Assembly: GCA_024400295.1 (NCBI GenBank)
Contig: JAKSNA010000012.1
Location: 1-63,513, forward strand
DNA from: Bacteroidales bacterium
GTDB lineage: Bacteria; Bacteroidota; Bacteroidia; Bacteroidales; F082
Direction: 5' to 3'
DNA length: 63,513 bases
Of this stretch, positions 35,147 through 44,572 are shown in pieces; within the stretch, counting starts at the first letter, position 1, and the number at the start of each line of letters is the position of its first letter. Below the pieces are notes generated by a model that was given only the letters and a program-made list of their open reading frames with translations, was not told the DNA's origin and made no database searches. The translations under genes were made by a program, and so were the position numbers.

Positions 35147-35174
35147 GTATAGACGCAGCGTGCCACGTCTATAC
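35147..35174. repeat. Palindromic intergenic repeat
   Basis: A 28-bp dyad with perfect 9-bp arms (GTATAGACG / CGTCTATAC) between the end of aspS and the HEPN promoter. It resembles REP-like hairpins and may end aspS transcription. Confidence 0.6.
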
Positions 35175-35185
35175 ATATCAGTCAA

Positions 35186-36967
<1,782 letters not shown>

Positions 36968-36980
36968 TAATTATAAGGTG

Positions 36981-36988
36981 CAAAAATA
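36981..36988 (-). promoter_or_regulatory. -7 box (TATTTTTG) of aspS
   Basis: TATTTTTGCACC on the minus strand, so close to ATG 36967 that the internal start at 36943 may be the one used. Confidence 0.65.
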
Positions 36989-37020
36989 CACAATTTTATC
37001 AAGTGCGGGAAAAAAATATT

Positions 37021-37236
37021 ACATTAGTTACAGCGAATATTTTTACTTGAAATGTGGCGGTAAGTGGTTTTGAAAAACACAGTTAGCGCGAGTATTTTTC
37101 TTAAAACGCGGCGGTAAGTGGTTTTGAAAACATAGTTAGCGCGAGTATTTTTTCTTGAAATATGGCGGTAAGTGGTTTTAAAAACATAGTTAGCGCGAAT
37201 ATTTTTTCTTGAAACATGGCGGTAAGTATATTTTTT
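37021..37236. repeat. Four tandem copies of a 54-bp repeat
   Basis: The word GGCGGTAAGTG recurs at 37056, 37110, 37164 and 37218, exactly 54 bp apart. Each unit contains AGTTAGCGCGAGTATTTTTT and TTTTGAAAACA-like words with a few substitutions. Being 54 bp, the array is open in more than one frame, but there is no codon bias to suggest a protein. It ends just before the promoter of the ATPase gene. There is no spacer sequence, so it is not a CRISPR array. Confidence 0.9.
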
Positions 37237-37238
37237 TG

Positions 37239-37246
37239 TATATTTG
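37239..37246 (+). promoter_or_regulatory. -7 box (TATATTTG) of the ATPase gene
   Basis: 19 nt before the ATG at 37266, immediately after the last 54-bp repeat. Confidence 0.65.
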
Positions 37247-37265
37247 CAGCAAAAAATAATCCACG

Positions 37266-38693
37266 ATGGAAAACATTTTCGGAAGAAAAAAAGAGCAGGA
37301 AACACTGAAAAACTGCTTCGAATCGCATGAAGCTGAATTGATTGCGGTATATGGTCGCCGCAGGGTTGGCAAGACATTTCTCGTAAGGAACTATTGCGAT
37401 GACAATTTTGATTTTTATGCCACCGGAATTTACGAAGGGACAAAAAACGAACAGCTTGCGGTTTTCCATAAGCAGCTTTGCGATTATTCTAAAACCCCCT
37501 ACCCAACTGTTGACAACTGGTTTGACGCATTCGACCAGCTAAAACATTATATATCAACACTTGACAAAGAAAAAATCATAATATTCCTTGATGAATTGCC
37601 TTGGTTCGACACAGCCCGTTCAAGGTTTCTGAAAGCTTTTGAACTATTCTGGAACAGTTACGCATCAGCACGTCCAAATATCAAATTGATTATCTGTGGT
37701 TCGGCAACGACATGGATGATTTCCAACATTTTCGGCAGCAAAGGCGGACTTTACAACCGCGTTACAAGAAAAATAAAACTGTCGATGTTCAATCTTTATG
37801 AAACCGAAACTTATTTAAAATCAAGGGGAATTGTCTGGAGCCGCTATCAGATTTCCGAGGCTTACATGATTTTCGGAGGTGTGCCTTATTATTTGAAAAT
37901 GCTTCAAAAGGGACGCAGTCTTGCGCAAAACGTAGATGATATAATGTTTTCAGAAAACGCAGAATTAAAAGACGAATACAAATTTCTCTTCCGTTCGCTT
38001 TTCAAAGATTCCACATTGTATGAAAAAATAATCGGATTACTCGAAACAAAATCGAACGGCCTGACTCGTAGTGAAATTATTAAATCATTGAATATCAATG
38101 ATGGTGGCTCTTTAACAAAAGTCCTAAACGATCTATGCGATTGTGATTTCGTCAGAAAATACAAGCCTTTTGAAAAAAAGGAACGAGATACCATTTTCCA
38201 ACTTACGGACTTTTTCACATTGTTCCACCACAAATTCATTGCCGATGGCAAACACAATGACGAGCATCTTTGGACAAATATGGTTGACTCGTCGGAACGC
38301 CGAGTGTGGAGTGGATATGCTTTTGAACAACTCTGCCTGCATCATATCTCACAGATTAAGAACAAGTTAGGAATCAGCGGCGTACTTACAGACACTTTCT
38401 CGTGGTATTGCCCTAAAAACGATGAATACGATGGCGGCCAGATTGACCTCGTCATTGACCGCCGCGACCAAGTCATCAATCTATGCGAAATGAAATATTC
38501 GATCAACGAATATACAATCACGAAAAAATACAGCGATGAAATGATAGACAGAATGGAACTTTTCCGTATGAAAACCAAGACGAGAAAGGCACTCCACCTC
38601 ACCATGGTGACAACATACGGTCTCAAAAACAACGCCTATTCATCAGCGATACAAAACGACGTGACATTAGATGACCTTTTTATTGATTGTTAG
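37266..38693 (+). CDS. ATPase_2 / DUF234 ATP-binding protein
   Basis: 475 residues. IFGRKKEQETL at the start, Walker A AVYGRRRVGKTFLVRN, Walker B IIIFLDELPWFDT, sensor IICGSATTWM, a winged-helix part (GLTRSEIIKSLNINDGGSL) and a C-terminal DUF234 PD-(D/E)xK-like domain (DTFSWYCP, GGQIDLVIDRRDQ, CEMKYS). The D-x-E/K set GGQIDLVID...EMK is nuclease-like. Strain-variable family with unknown role. The gene ends 14 nt inside the convergent U32 gene. Confidence 0.88.
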   Translation: MENIFGRKKEQETLKNCFESHEAELIAVYGRRRVGKTFLVRNYCDDNFDFYATGIYEGTKNEQLAVFHKQLCDYSKTPYPTVDNWFDAFDQLKHYISTLDKEKIIIFLDELPWFDTARSRFLKAFELFWNSYASARPNIKLIICGSATTWMISNIFGSKGGLYNRVTRKIKLSMFNLYETETYLKSRGIVWSRYQISEAYMIFGGVPYYLKMLQKGRSLAQNVDDIMFSENAELKDEYKFLFRSLFKDSTLYEKIIGLLETKSNGLTRSEIIKSLNINDGGSLTKVLNDLCDCDFVRKYKPFEKKERDTIFQLTDFFTLFHHKFIADGKHNDEHLWTNMVDSSERRVWSGYAFEQLCLHHISQIKNKLGISGVLTDTFSWYCPKNDEYDGGQIDLVIDRRDQVINLCEMKYSINEYTITKKYSDEMIDRMELFRMKTKTRKALHLTMVTTYGLKNNAYSSAIQNDVTLDDLFIDC

Positions 38694-40566
38694 AACTTTT
38701 TGAGTTTTCACAAACCACCTTCATCCTGCAATTCCTGCAGTCAAAGTCAAGGCGGAAATGGCCTCTGTCGTTGCTGATATATAAAGGTAGAGCCGGTTTC
38801 CCGGTTTCCTTTGAACACATCCCGTTGGCGTAACGGATGCAATGTTTGGTCGTCATAACCACGACATCACCTTCCGGAAGCGTCTTCTCCAAGCCGTCGG
38901 AAATCTCCACAACGCCATGATTTTCATAGAACCGCCGCGATTCCGAGTTTATCACGTTGCCGGAATATGTGAGCGATTCCTCTGGATATGGAATTTCATT
39001 TTTAGGAGCCTGTCTGACCTCTCTGCTCTGCTGATGTTTCTCAACCAAAGCGTCTTCAAGCTTCACCACAAGCTGTCGTTTCAGCTCACCGAGTGCCGAA
39101 GCTGGAATGAAATACGGCCAGCTGAAGTCAACCTCAATATTTTCGACAACAAACTTCGTGTCGCCCCACTGCGAGAGCTTTGTTCGGATTGTGTCCATAG
39201 CCTTTTCCGGGTTATTCGCCTGCGACAAAACCAATGGCAAAGACACGCTTACTTCCTGATTTTCAAGATATTGATGTGCGACAAACAACTCTATTCCATC
39301 TTCTTTTTCGGTGAGCCGCAAACTGATTTTGTCCTTACGTTGTCCGGTTGAATTTTCGACAGCTTTCTGCCAGGCGATGTCAAAATTTCGGAAAAGCCTG
39401 ACGTGCGGCTGAATTGACTTGAACAGACGCGACGGAGTGACCAACAGACTGTTTTCTTTTCTTCTGAATGACTGAGGCGCGACATCAACGCCGTTCACGT
39501 TGAAACCTTGGAGTTCGTTATTTTTGTCAAGAAAACAGAGACCGTCGCCGTTGTGAAATTCAACATTACTATTGATAATCAACTTATTGCCATTGATTCG
39601 CTCTATCGTCCCGACGCATTCACCCATCGACTTCGGTGTGAAAGGCGCGTCAATGTTTTTCTGGCGTCCGTGGACGAAATAATCGGTGAAGCCGCGATTG
39701 AACGACTTCTCAAGATTCGGCTCGAAAGCCGGAGTCGAGATGCCGTGCGAAGAACGCTCCAGATCGGAGCGTCTTTCAATAATACTATCTATTTCACGAC
39801 GATAAAAAGCCGTCGTATTCTTCACATAATCAGCGTCTTTGAGACGACCTTCGATTTTAAACGATGTAATTCCGGCATCAATGAGCTCTTCAAGATTTCC
39901 GGAATTGTTAAGGTCGCGAAGTGAAAGCAGGTGCCTGTTATTAATTAATGTATGTCCGTCTTCATCTTCGAGATTCCAGGCGAGCCGGCACGGTTGCGCA
40001 CAAGCCCCGCGGTTTGCCGACCGACGCCCGATGACGTGGCTCAGATAGCACTGACCGCTGTAACTGACGCACAACGCACCGTGAACAAAGAACTCCAAAG
40101 GCACCGTCGTCTTTGAGCGAATGTATTTTATTTCATTGATATTCAATTCCCTCGCAAGCACAACCTGCGAAAAACCTACATCTTCGAGGAACTTCACTTT
40201 TTCGGCGGAAATGTTATGACACTGCGTCGAGGCGTGAAACGCAACCGGCGGCATGTCTGCCATCTGAAGAAGTGCCATGTCCTGCACGATGAGCGCGTCA
40301 ACGCCGGCGTTCCAGCAGTCCCACGCCATCTTGCGTGCCTGTTCTAACTCATTATCATACAACAAAGTATTGAGTGTGACATAAACTTTCGCGTCGAAAA
40401 TGGCGGCATGACGGCACAGTTTTTCGATGTCTTCGATGCTGTTGCCGACTTTCTCGCGGGCGCCGAAATCAGGGCCGCCGATATAGACAGCATCAGCACC
40501 GTGATTGATAGCCGCGACACCGACTTCAAGGTTTTTTGCAGGAGATAAAAGCTCGATTTTTTTCAT
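38680..40566 (-). CDS. Peptidase U32 family protein (RlhA/TrhP type RNA hydroxylation)
   Basis: 628 residues from the ATG at 40566 (MKKIELLSPAKNLEVG). U32 catalytic domain with ADAVYIGGPDFGARE, FVHGALCVSYSGQCYLS, SANRGACAQPCRL and SFKIEGRLKDADYV, plus a C-terminal DUF3656-like extension ending in a cysteine cluster (RLDFDCRNCRMKVVC). E. coli U32 proteins RlhA and TrhP/YegQ hydroxylate cytidine in 23S rRNA or uridine in tRNA; this domain order is closest to RlhA. It follows the radical SAM gene after 66 nt of repeat sequence. Confidence 0.88.
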   Translation of the reverse strand: MKKIELLSPAKNLEVGVAAINHGADAVYIGGPDFGAREKVGNSIEDIEKLCRHAAIFDAKVYVTLNTLLYDNELEQARKMAWDCWNAGVDALIVQDMALLQMADMPPVAFHASTQCHNISAEKVKFLEDVGFSQVVLARELNINEIKYIRSKTTVPLEFFVHGALCVSYSGQCYLSHVIGRRSANRGACAQPCRLAWNLEDEDGHTLINNRHLLSLRDLNNSGNLEELIDAGITSFKIEGRLKDADYVKNTTAFYRREIDSIIERRSDLERSSHGISTPAFEPNLEKSFNRGFTDYFVHGRQKNIDAPFTPKSMGECVGTIERINGNKLIINSNVEFHNGDGLCFLDKNNELQGFNVNGVDVAPQSFRRKENSLLVTPSRLFKSIQPHVRLFRNFDIAWQKAVENSTGQRKDKISLRLTEKEDGIELFVAHQYLENQEVSVSLPLVLSQANNPEKAMDTIRTKLSQWGDTKFVVENIEVDFSWPYFIPASALGELKRQLVVKLEDALVEKHQQSREVRQAPKNEIPYPEESLTYSGNVINSESRRFYENHGVVEISDGLEKTLPEGDVVVMTTKHCIRYANGMCSKETGKPALPLYISNDRGHFRLDFDCRNCRMKVVCENSKSSNNQ

Positions 40567-40578
40567 GGGCGCAAAATT

Positions 40579-40638
40579 ACACAAGTTTTTAACGCAAGTT
40601 ACACGGGTTTTTAACACAAGTTACACAAGTTTTTAATT
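40579..40638. repeat. 22-bp intergenic tandem repeat
   Basis: 2.7 copies of ACACAAGTTTTTAACGCAAG-type units starting at 40579, 40601 and 40623, exactly filling the gap between the radical SAM and U32 genes. Confidence 0.75.
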
Positions 40639-42351
40639 ACTTAAAAAAAACAAACTTCCGACATCGACAAGTTCACCGTTATATAATTCAATGATTTTCA
40701 TTTTGTTACGTCTGATAAACTTCTTCAGTTCCTTGCATTCCTTCAGATAATTCAGCGAACCGCAGACAACCACACTGTCGCCAAGAAGCCCACAGCAGCC
40801 AGGAAAAAATCCATATTTCTGCCCGGGTAATATAATCTGTTGAGGATCAACATAAAAGACATTGAAACCATGTTTTTCAAGCGTCTTCTTTATTCCCAAG
40901 TCAGAAGTGATATAATTCATAGAATTTAACGCCAAAAGATTGCAACGCGTATATCCTTGATTTACATTTATTTGCAAAGATTTCTTCCACAATTTTTCAT
41001 CAGAAAATTGTAAATTATGAATCAGAATATTGTCAATTCCGACGGCATTATAATGAACAGTTTCAGGATATTTGACGCCGACAGGCTTATCACCTTTAAT
41101 AATAGGGCGGTTTATTTTTTCAAGCCATGCGGTTGGCGTATTTGGTGCGCAAACAATTGATTTACAGTCTCTTTCATTATCACAGAAAAAGAAGATGTCG
41201 GGGTGCGATGAGATTGACGGATAGGCCAAGTCCGAAGGTTCGAGCCAGACCACATTTCCGAGAGTTTCAAGTTTTTCACGCGCCTCGGCGGGCATTGTCG
41301 CACTTGCGATTATAGTAGTCTGCGCCGCCGGAAATAAAGTCTTAATAGCCTTGTAAATTACTGATTTATAAAGTGTTTCAAGTCTTTTCTTATTTTCTCC
41401 CTTGTAACCGACTGCGTGCGGCATTTGGTTTTCAGCGACTTCAATCACAACAGATGAGTTACTGATTTTTTCTACCTTCAAGTTATCGGAATGGGAATTT
41501 GTTGATTTTCCAACATTTTCGATTGCGGACTCAATTTTGTCACCCCAGATTTTCGAGAAGACCATATCGGCAAAATTTGCGTGATACGGCCCTGCAACAT
41601 ACGCCTGATTATCAAGATCTTCGGAAGTATGAAGTCCGACTCGCAAAACTTTCAAGCCATTATTTTCAAAGAACTCATAGATTTTCGCACTTTGACTGGC
41701 GGCCTCGTCAAGCGAAAGCGGGACGTATTCACCTTTACGATAAAGACGTTCTAACTCCGTGTCTTTCACCACAATGCAAGGATAGATGCGCGTTTCCTTG
41801 GCTCCAAGTCTGACAATGTCGCGGGCAGTCCGCATATCATTCTCAAAAGTGTCGAAAGGCAGTCCGAGCATCATTTGAAGTCCGAGTGTAATTCCTTCAT
41901 TGTTAATTATTTGCGAAGCTATTTCAATATCTTTGAAAGTATGTCCGCGTCCACATTTCAGCAATATCTCATCGTTGGTCGTCTGCGCACCGAGTTCAAT
42001 GTTCCTCATCCCGAGACTTTTCAGGATTCTGACGCGTTTTTCGTCGATATAATCTGGTCGGGTGCTGCATCTGATGCCGTCAACGAGGCCGTTTTCGAGG
42101 TACGGCTGCACAATTTTCAAGAAATCGTCCTGCATTTGTACGGGCAGTCCGGTGAAATTTCCACCGAAGAACGCGACTTCCACGAACCTTTTTTCTGACG
42201 AAAATGTTAATAAATGTCTTTCAATAATATTTTTAACATCTTGAATATCAGGAAGATTTTGTTTACCTGTAATACTAAATTGGTTGCAATAAACGCATCT
42301 GTAAGGGCATGCGAGTTCCGGCAGAAATATCGGTATGTTGTAATGTTTCAT
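40633..42351 (-). CDS. Radical SAM protein (Elp3-like) fused to a DUF6873 GME-fold domain
   Basis: 572 residues from the ATG at 42351 (MKHYNIPIFLPELACPYRC). Radical SAM cluster motif C-x3-C-x2-C at Cys15, Cys19, Cys22, then VEVAFFGGNFTGLP, GIRCSTRPDYID, IELGAQTTNDEIL and LQMMLGLPFD, an Elp3-like core without the acetyltransferase domain. From about residue 345 a second domain begins (SDLAYPSISSHPDIFFF, ETVHYNAVGIDNILIHNL, INVNQGYTRCNLL, ILPGQKYGFFPGCCGLLGD, VDVGSLFFL). I recognise it as the DUF6873 GME (guanidine-modifying-enzyme) fold, which I know as a stand-alone protein in Firmicutes. Probable role: modification of RNA or a small molecule; not known. Confidence 0.8.
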   Translation of the reverse strand: MKHYNIPIFLPELACPYRCVYCNQFSITGKQNLPDIQDVKNIIERHLLTFSSEKRFVEVAFFGGNFTGLPVQMQDDFLKIVQPYLENGLVDGIRCSTRPDYIDEKRVRILKSLGMRNIELGAQTTNDEILLKCGRGHTFKDIEIASQIINNEGITLGLQMMLGLPFDTFENDMRTARDIVRLGAKETRIYPCIVVKDTELERLYRKGEYVPLSLDEAASQSAKIYEFFENNGLKVLRVGLHTSEDLDNQAYVAGPYHANFADMVFSKIWGDKIESAIENVGKSTNSHSDNLKVEKISNSSVVIEVAENQMPHAVGYKGENKKRLETLYKSVIYKAIKTLFPAAQTTIIASATMPAEAREKLETLGNVVWLEPSDLAYPSISSHPDIFFFCDNERDCKSIVCAPNTPTAWLEKINRPIIKGDKPVGVKYPETVHYNAVGIDNILIHNLQFSDEKLWKKSLQINVNQGYTRCNLLALNSMNYITSDLGIKKTLEKHGFNVFYVDPQQIILPGQKYGFFPGCCGLLGDSVVVCGSLNYLKECKELKKFIRRNKMKIIELYNGELVDVGSLFFLSN

Positions 42352-42412
42352 TTCGGTCCCAAAATTGCAAAATATTCTTGAATTATTTACGTTTTCAACC
42401 ACAAAAAAACAT

Positions 42413-42420
42413 TATCTTTG
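42413..42420 (+). promoter_or_regulatory. -7 box (TATCTTTG) of the secreted-protein operon
   Basis: TATCTTTGCAAG, with a leader of about 50 nt to ATG 42479. Confidence 0.65.
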
Positions 42421-42478
42421 CAAGTTTGTTTTTTGGTAATAAAAATACAAGATTTATAACGTTAAATTTTTATCTAAA

Positions 42479-43120
42479 ATGAAAAAAACCATTAAGAACA
42501 TTCTGGTTATTGCAATGGTTACGCTCGTGACTCTTGTTGGCGCAACAAGTTGTAAATCATCAGGAAAAATGTCAAAGAAAGAGTACAAAGCAAGAGTCGA
42601 GCAGGCCAAGACTGACCTCACAGCAATCATTGATGGCACGACTGAATGGAGTTGTGACGAGCAGCAGGCACGCCTTGACCAGATCAAGGAAGTAGATTTC
42701 TCGAAAAAAAATCCAGAAGTTGTGGAAATGATAGACAGGGCACAGGCGGCTGTCACAGCATGCAAGGAAGAGATGGCACGCATCGCCGAAGAGCAGCGCA
42801 TCGCTGAAGAGAGAAGACTCAGGGAGATGGAAGAGATGAACAAGCCGAAAACAAACATTGACGAATACCTCAACAGAATCGCCGGAGCACGCGACATCAA
42901 CGCAGCCAACAGCTTGATCAGGGAAGCCCTCGGGCTTTTCAGTTCACCTGATGTCCCGGTCCTCATCCTCATCAACAAATACGGCGACTACGACCGTCCG
43001 ACGACAGCCGAGCAATACCTCAACTACGTGAAGGACCAGAAAAAAGCCGGCGCCAAGGTCAACAACATCAAGATGGAAAACGGCAAAATCACTGAATTAG
43101 AATTAATCATTAAGAAATAA
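42479..43120 (+). CDS. Lipoprotein with coiled coil, unknown function
   Basis: 213 residues. Lipobox ends at Cys25 (VGATSCKSSG). Residues 33-125 are highly charged and helical (EEMARIAEEQRIAEERRLRE), a likely coiled coil; the C-terminal 80 residues look like a small alpha/beta domain (DVPVLILINKYGDYDRP). First gene of a four-gene operon (gaps 4, -1, -1 nt) encoding only exported proteins. I do not recognise the family beyond a general Bacteroidales distribution. Confidence 0.75.
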   Translation: MKKTIKNILVIAMVTLVTLVGATSCKSSGKMSKKEYKARVEQAKTDLTAIIDGTTEWSCDEQQARLDQIKEVDFSKKNPEVVEMIDRAQAAVTACKEEMARIAEEQRIAEERRLREMEEMNKPKTNIDEYLNRIAGARDINAANSLIREALGLFSSPDVPVLILINKYGDYDRPTTAEQYLNYVKDQKKAGAKVNNIKMENGKITELELIIKK

Positions 43121-43124
43121 AGAC

Positions 43125-43709
43125 ATGAAAAAGATATTATTCGCATTAGCATTTGCATTTTTCGCATTGACAGGTTACCAGTCATTCGCACAAGAACCGG
43201 AATTAAGCCCCGAGCGCAAACACGACATCGACAGTCTCGCACTTGAAAAAGTCCGCGACCTGTCGAAATACGTGAAAATCGTCGGTTCTAAAGACACACC
43301 GTGGAGCGAAGCCAACAGAGTCATCGACCGTGCTGAAGAGCTGTTCGCGCCAGACGCCGAAATCGGTGTCTCATCACTTGCAAAGACAAAGATTGAATAT
43401 TACAAGGTGCGTCAGTACCTCGAAAGATTGATGCGTCTCAACTACGACCGCGTTGAGATTGACTGGTACAAGATACAGTATGTGTCTGATTTACAACGTC
43501 AGCCAGACGGAACTTACGTCGGTGTCATCACAGTGTTCCAGACTTTCAAAGGCTACGACGCTGAAGGCAGGCTCGTTTATCAGGACACCACAAAGAAAGA
43601 CATCACAGTCTATGTGAAACGCAAAGAGACACAGATCGGTGGCCGTCTCATCGGCTTCTGGGATGTCATGCTCGGCGATATGAGAGTTAAAGAAACAGCT
43701 TTGAAATAA
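43125..43709 (+). CDS. Secreted protein, unknown function
   Basis: 194 residues. Signal peptide MKKILFALAFAFFALTGYQSFA. A helical first half with an APDAEIGVSS motif and YKVRQYLERLMRLNYDRVEI, then a beta half (DGTYVGVITVFQTFKGYD, DITVYVKRKE, FWDVMLGDMRVKET). The two halves suggest an NTF2-like or cystatin-like fold, but this is a guess. Stop and the next start overlap (TAATG), showing translational coupling. Confidence 0.75.
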   Translation: MKKILFALAFAFFALTGYQSFAQEPELSPERKHDIDSLALEKVRDLSKYVKIVGSKDTPWSEANRVIDRAEELFAPDAEIGVSSLAKTKIEYYKVRQYLERLMRLNYDRVEIDWYKIQYVSDLQRQPDGTYVGVITVFQTFKGYDAEGRLVYQDTTKKDITVYVKRKETQIGGRLIGFWDVMLGDMRVKETALK

Positions 43710-44572
43710 TGAATGCGTTTTCGAGATTTTTTGGATTTGTATTAATCACGTTTCTGTGCTTTAACATTGATGCACAAGTGATTAGCGGAAGCCTTGGCGA
43801 CTTCCAGATGGATGAGACCGAGCTTTACACGATGACGAAGCAGATGAGTCAGTTCATCAGCCGTTTCAACTACGAAGAGGACCAATATGGCACCAAGATT
43901 GACCCGAAAAGTCCCGATTACCACAATGCAGCGAAGCGCAAGACCGTCCTGCCGTTGTTGTTCGACATGGAAAACCCAAGAACGGCAGGCAGTCTCCGCG
44001 ACTTTTTCGTCGATGACCTCACCAAAAACAACAGCCAGTTCTTTCAGTTCCTTGGCGGAAAATGGTATTCAGAGGTTTCAGCCAAATTCATCTGGAAAGG
44101 AAATACCGTTGACGTCAGCCTGATTATGGCGATAGAAAAAGAAGGTCTCGGCTCCAAATGGGTGATTTCCAACGTGTTCTTCAACGAGTTCCAACAATAT
44201 TTCCCGCAAGGCGAACTCGCGGAAAAAGAAAAACACTTCCTTCATCCAATGAGTCATGAACTTGACTTCATGAATATCTATAAGGCCTTTAATGACCCAC
44301 AAATCATTGATTACTACGCATCTACAGATTATCAGCCAGATTATCTCACTCTATTTTTCTATGAAATAAAAAAAGGTAATCTGAAATTCGACCACGTTGA
44401 AAGCGTGAAATTCCACGTCTTGCAGATCAACAACTGGTACTTTGAAGTGTCATGGTTCAACCGCGCCGGTTACAACTCAGGCTGGCTGATATCTAACCTC
44501 ATGTATATCAATGAAGAAGAAAGACAAACTTTATTGAAAATTTACCAACCTTCAATTCAGCAGACAAAATAA
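43709..44572 (+). CDS. Secreted protein, unknown function
   Basis: 287 residues. Signal peptide near 1-22 (ITFLCFNIDAQ). No motif I know; two similar beta-sheet segments (KWYSEVSAKFIWKGNTVDVSLI and VKFHVLQINNWYFEVSWFNR) each pair a W-Y-x-E-V strand, suggesting an internal duplication. Coupled to both neighbours by one-base stop/start overlaps. Likely periplasmic. Confidence 0.72.
   Translation: MNAFSRFFGFVLITFLCFNIDAQVISGSLGDFQMDETELYTMTKQMSQFISRFNYEEDQYGTKIDPKSPDYHNAAKRKTVLPLLFDMENPRTAGSLRDFFVDDLTKNNSQFFQFLGGKWYSEVSAKFIWKGNTVDVSLIMAIEKEGLGSKWVISNVFFNEFQQYFPQGELAEKEKHFLHPMSHELDFMNIYKAFNDPQIIDYYASTDYQPDYLTLFFYEIKKGNLKFDHVESVKFHVLQINNWYFEVSWFNRAGYNSGWLISNLMYINEEERQTLLKIYQPSIQQTK

Noticed and set aside
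37021..37236. CRISPR array
   Set aside because: Units abut without spacers and show many substitutions; no cas genes.
37024..37469. Minus-strand frames through the 54-bp repeats encoding 18-residue repeats
   Set aside because: Arises because 54 is a multiple of three; the frames run antisense into the ATPase and several frames are open alike.
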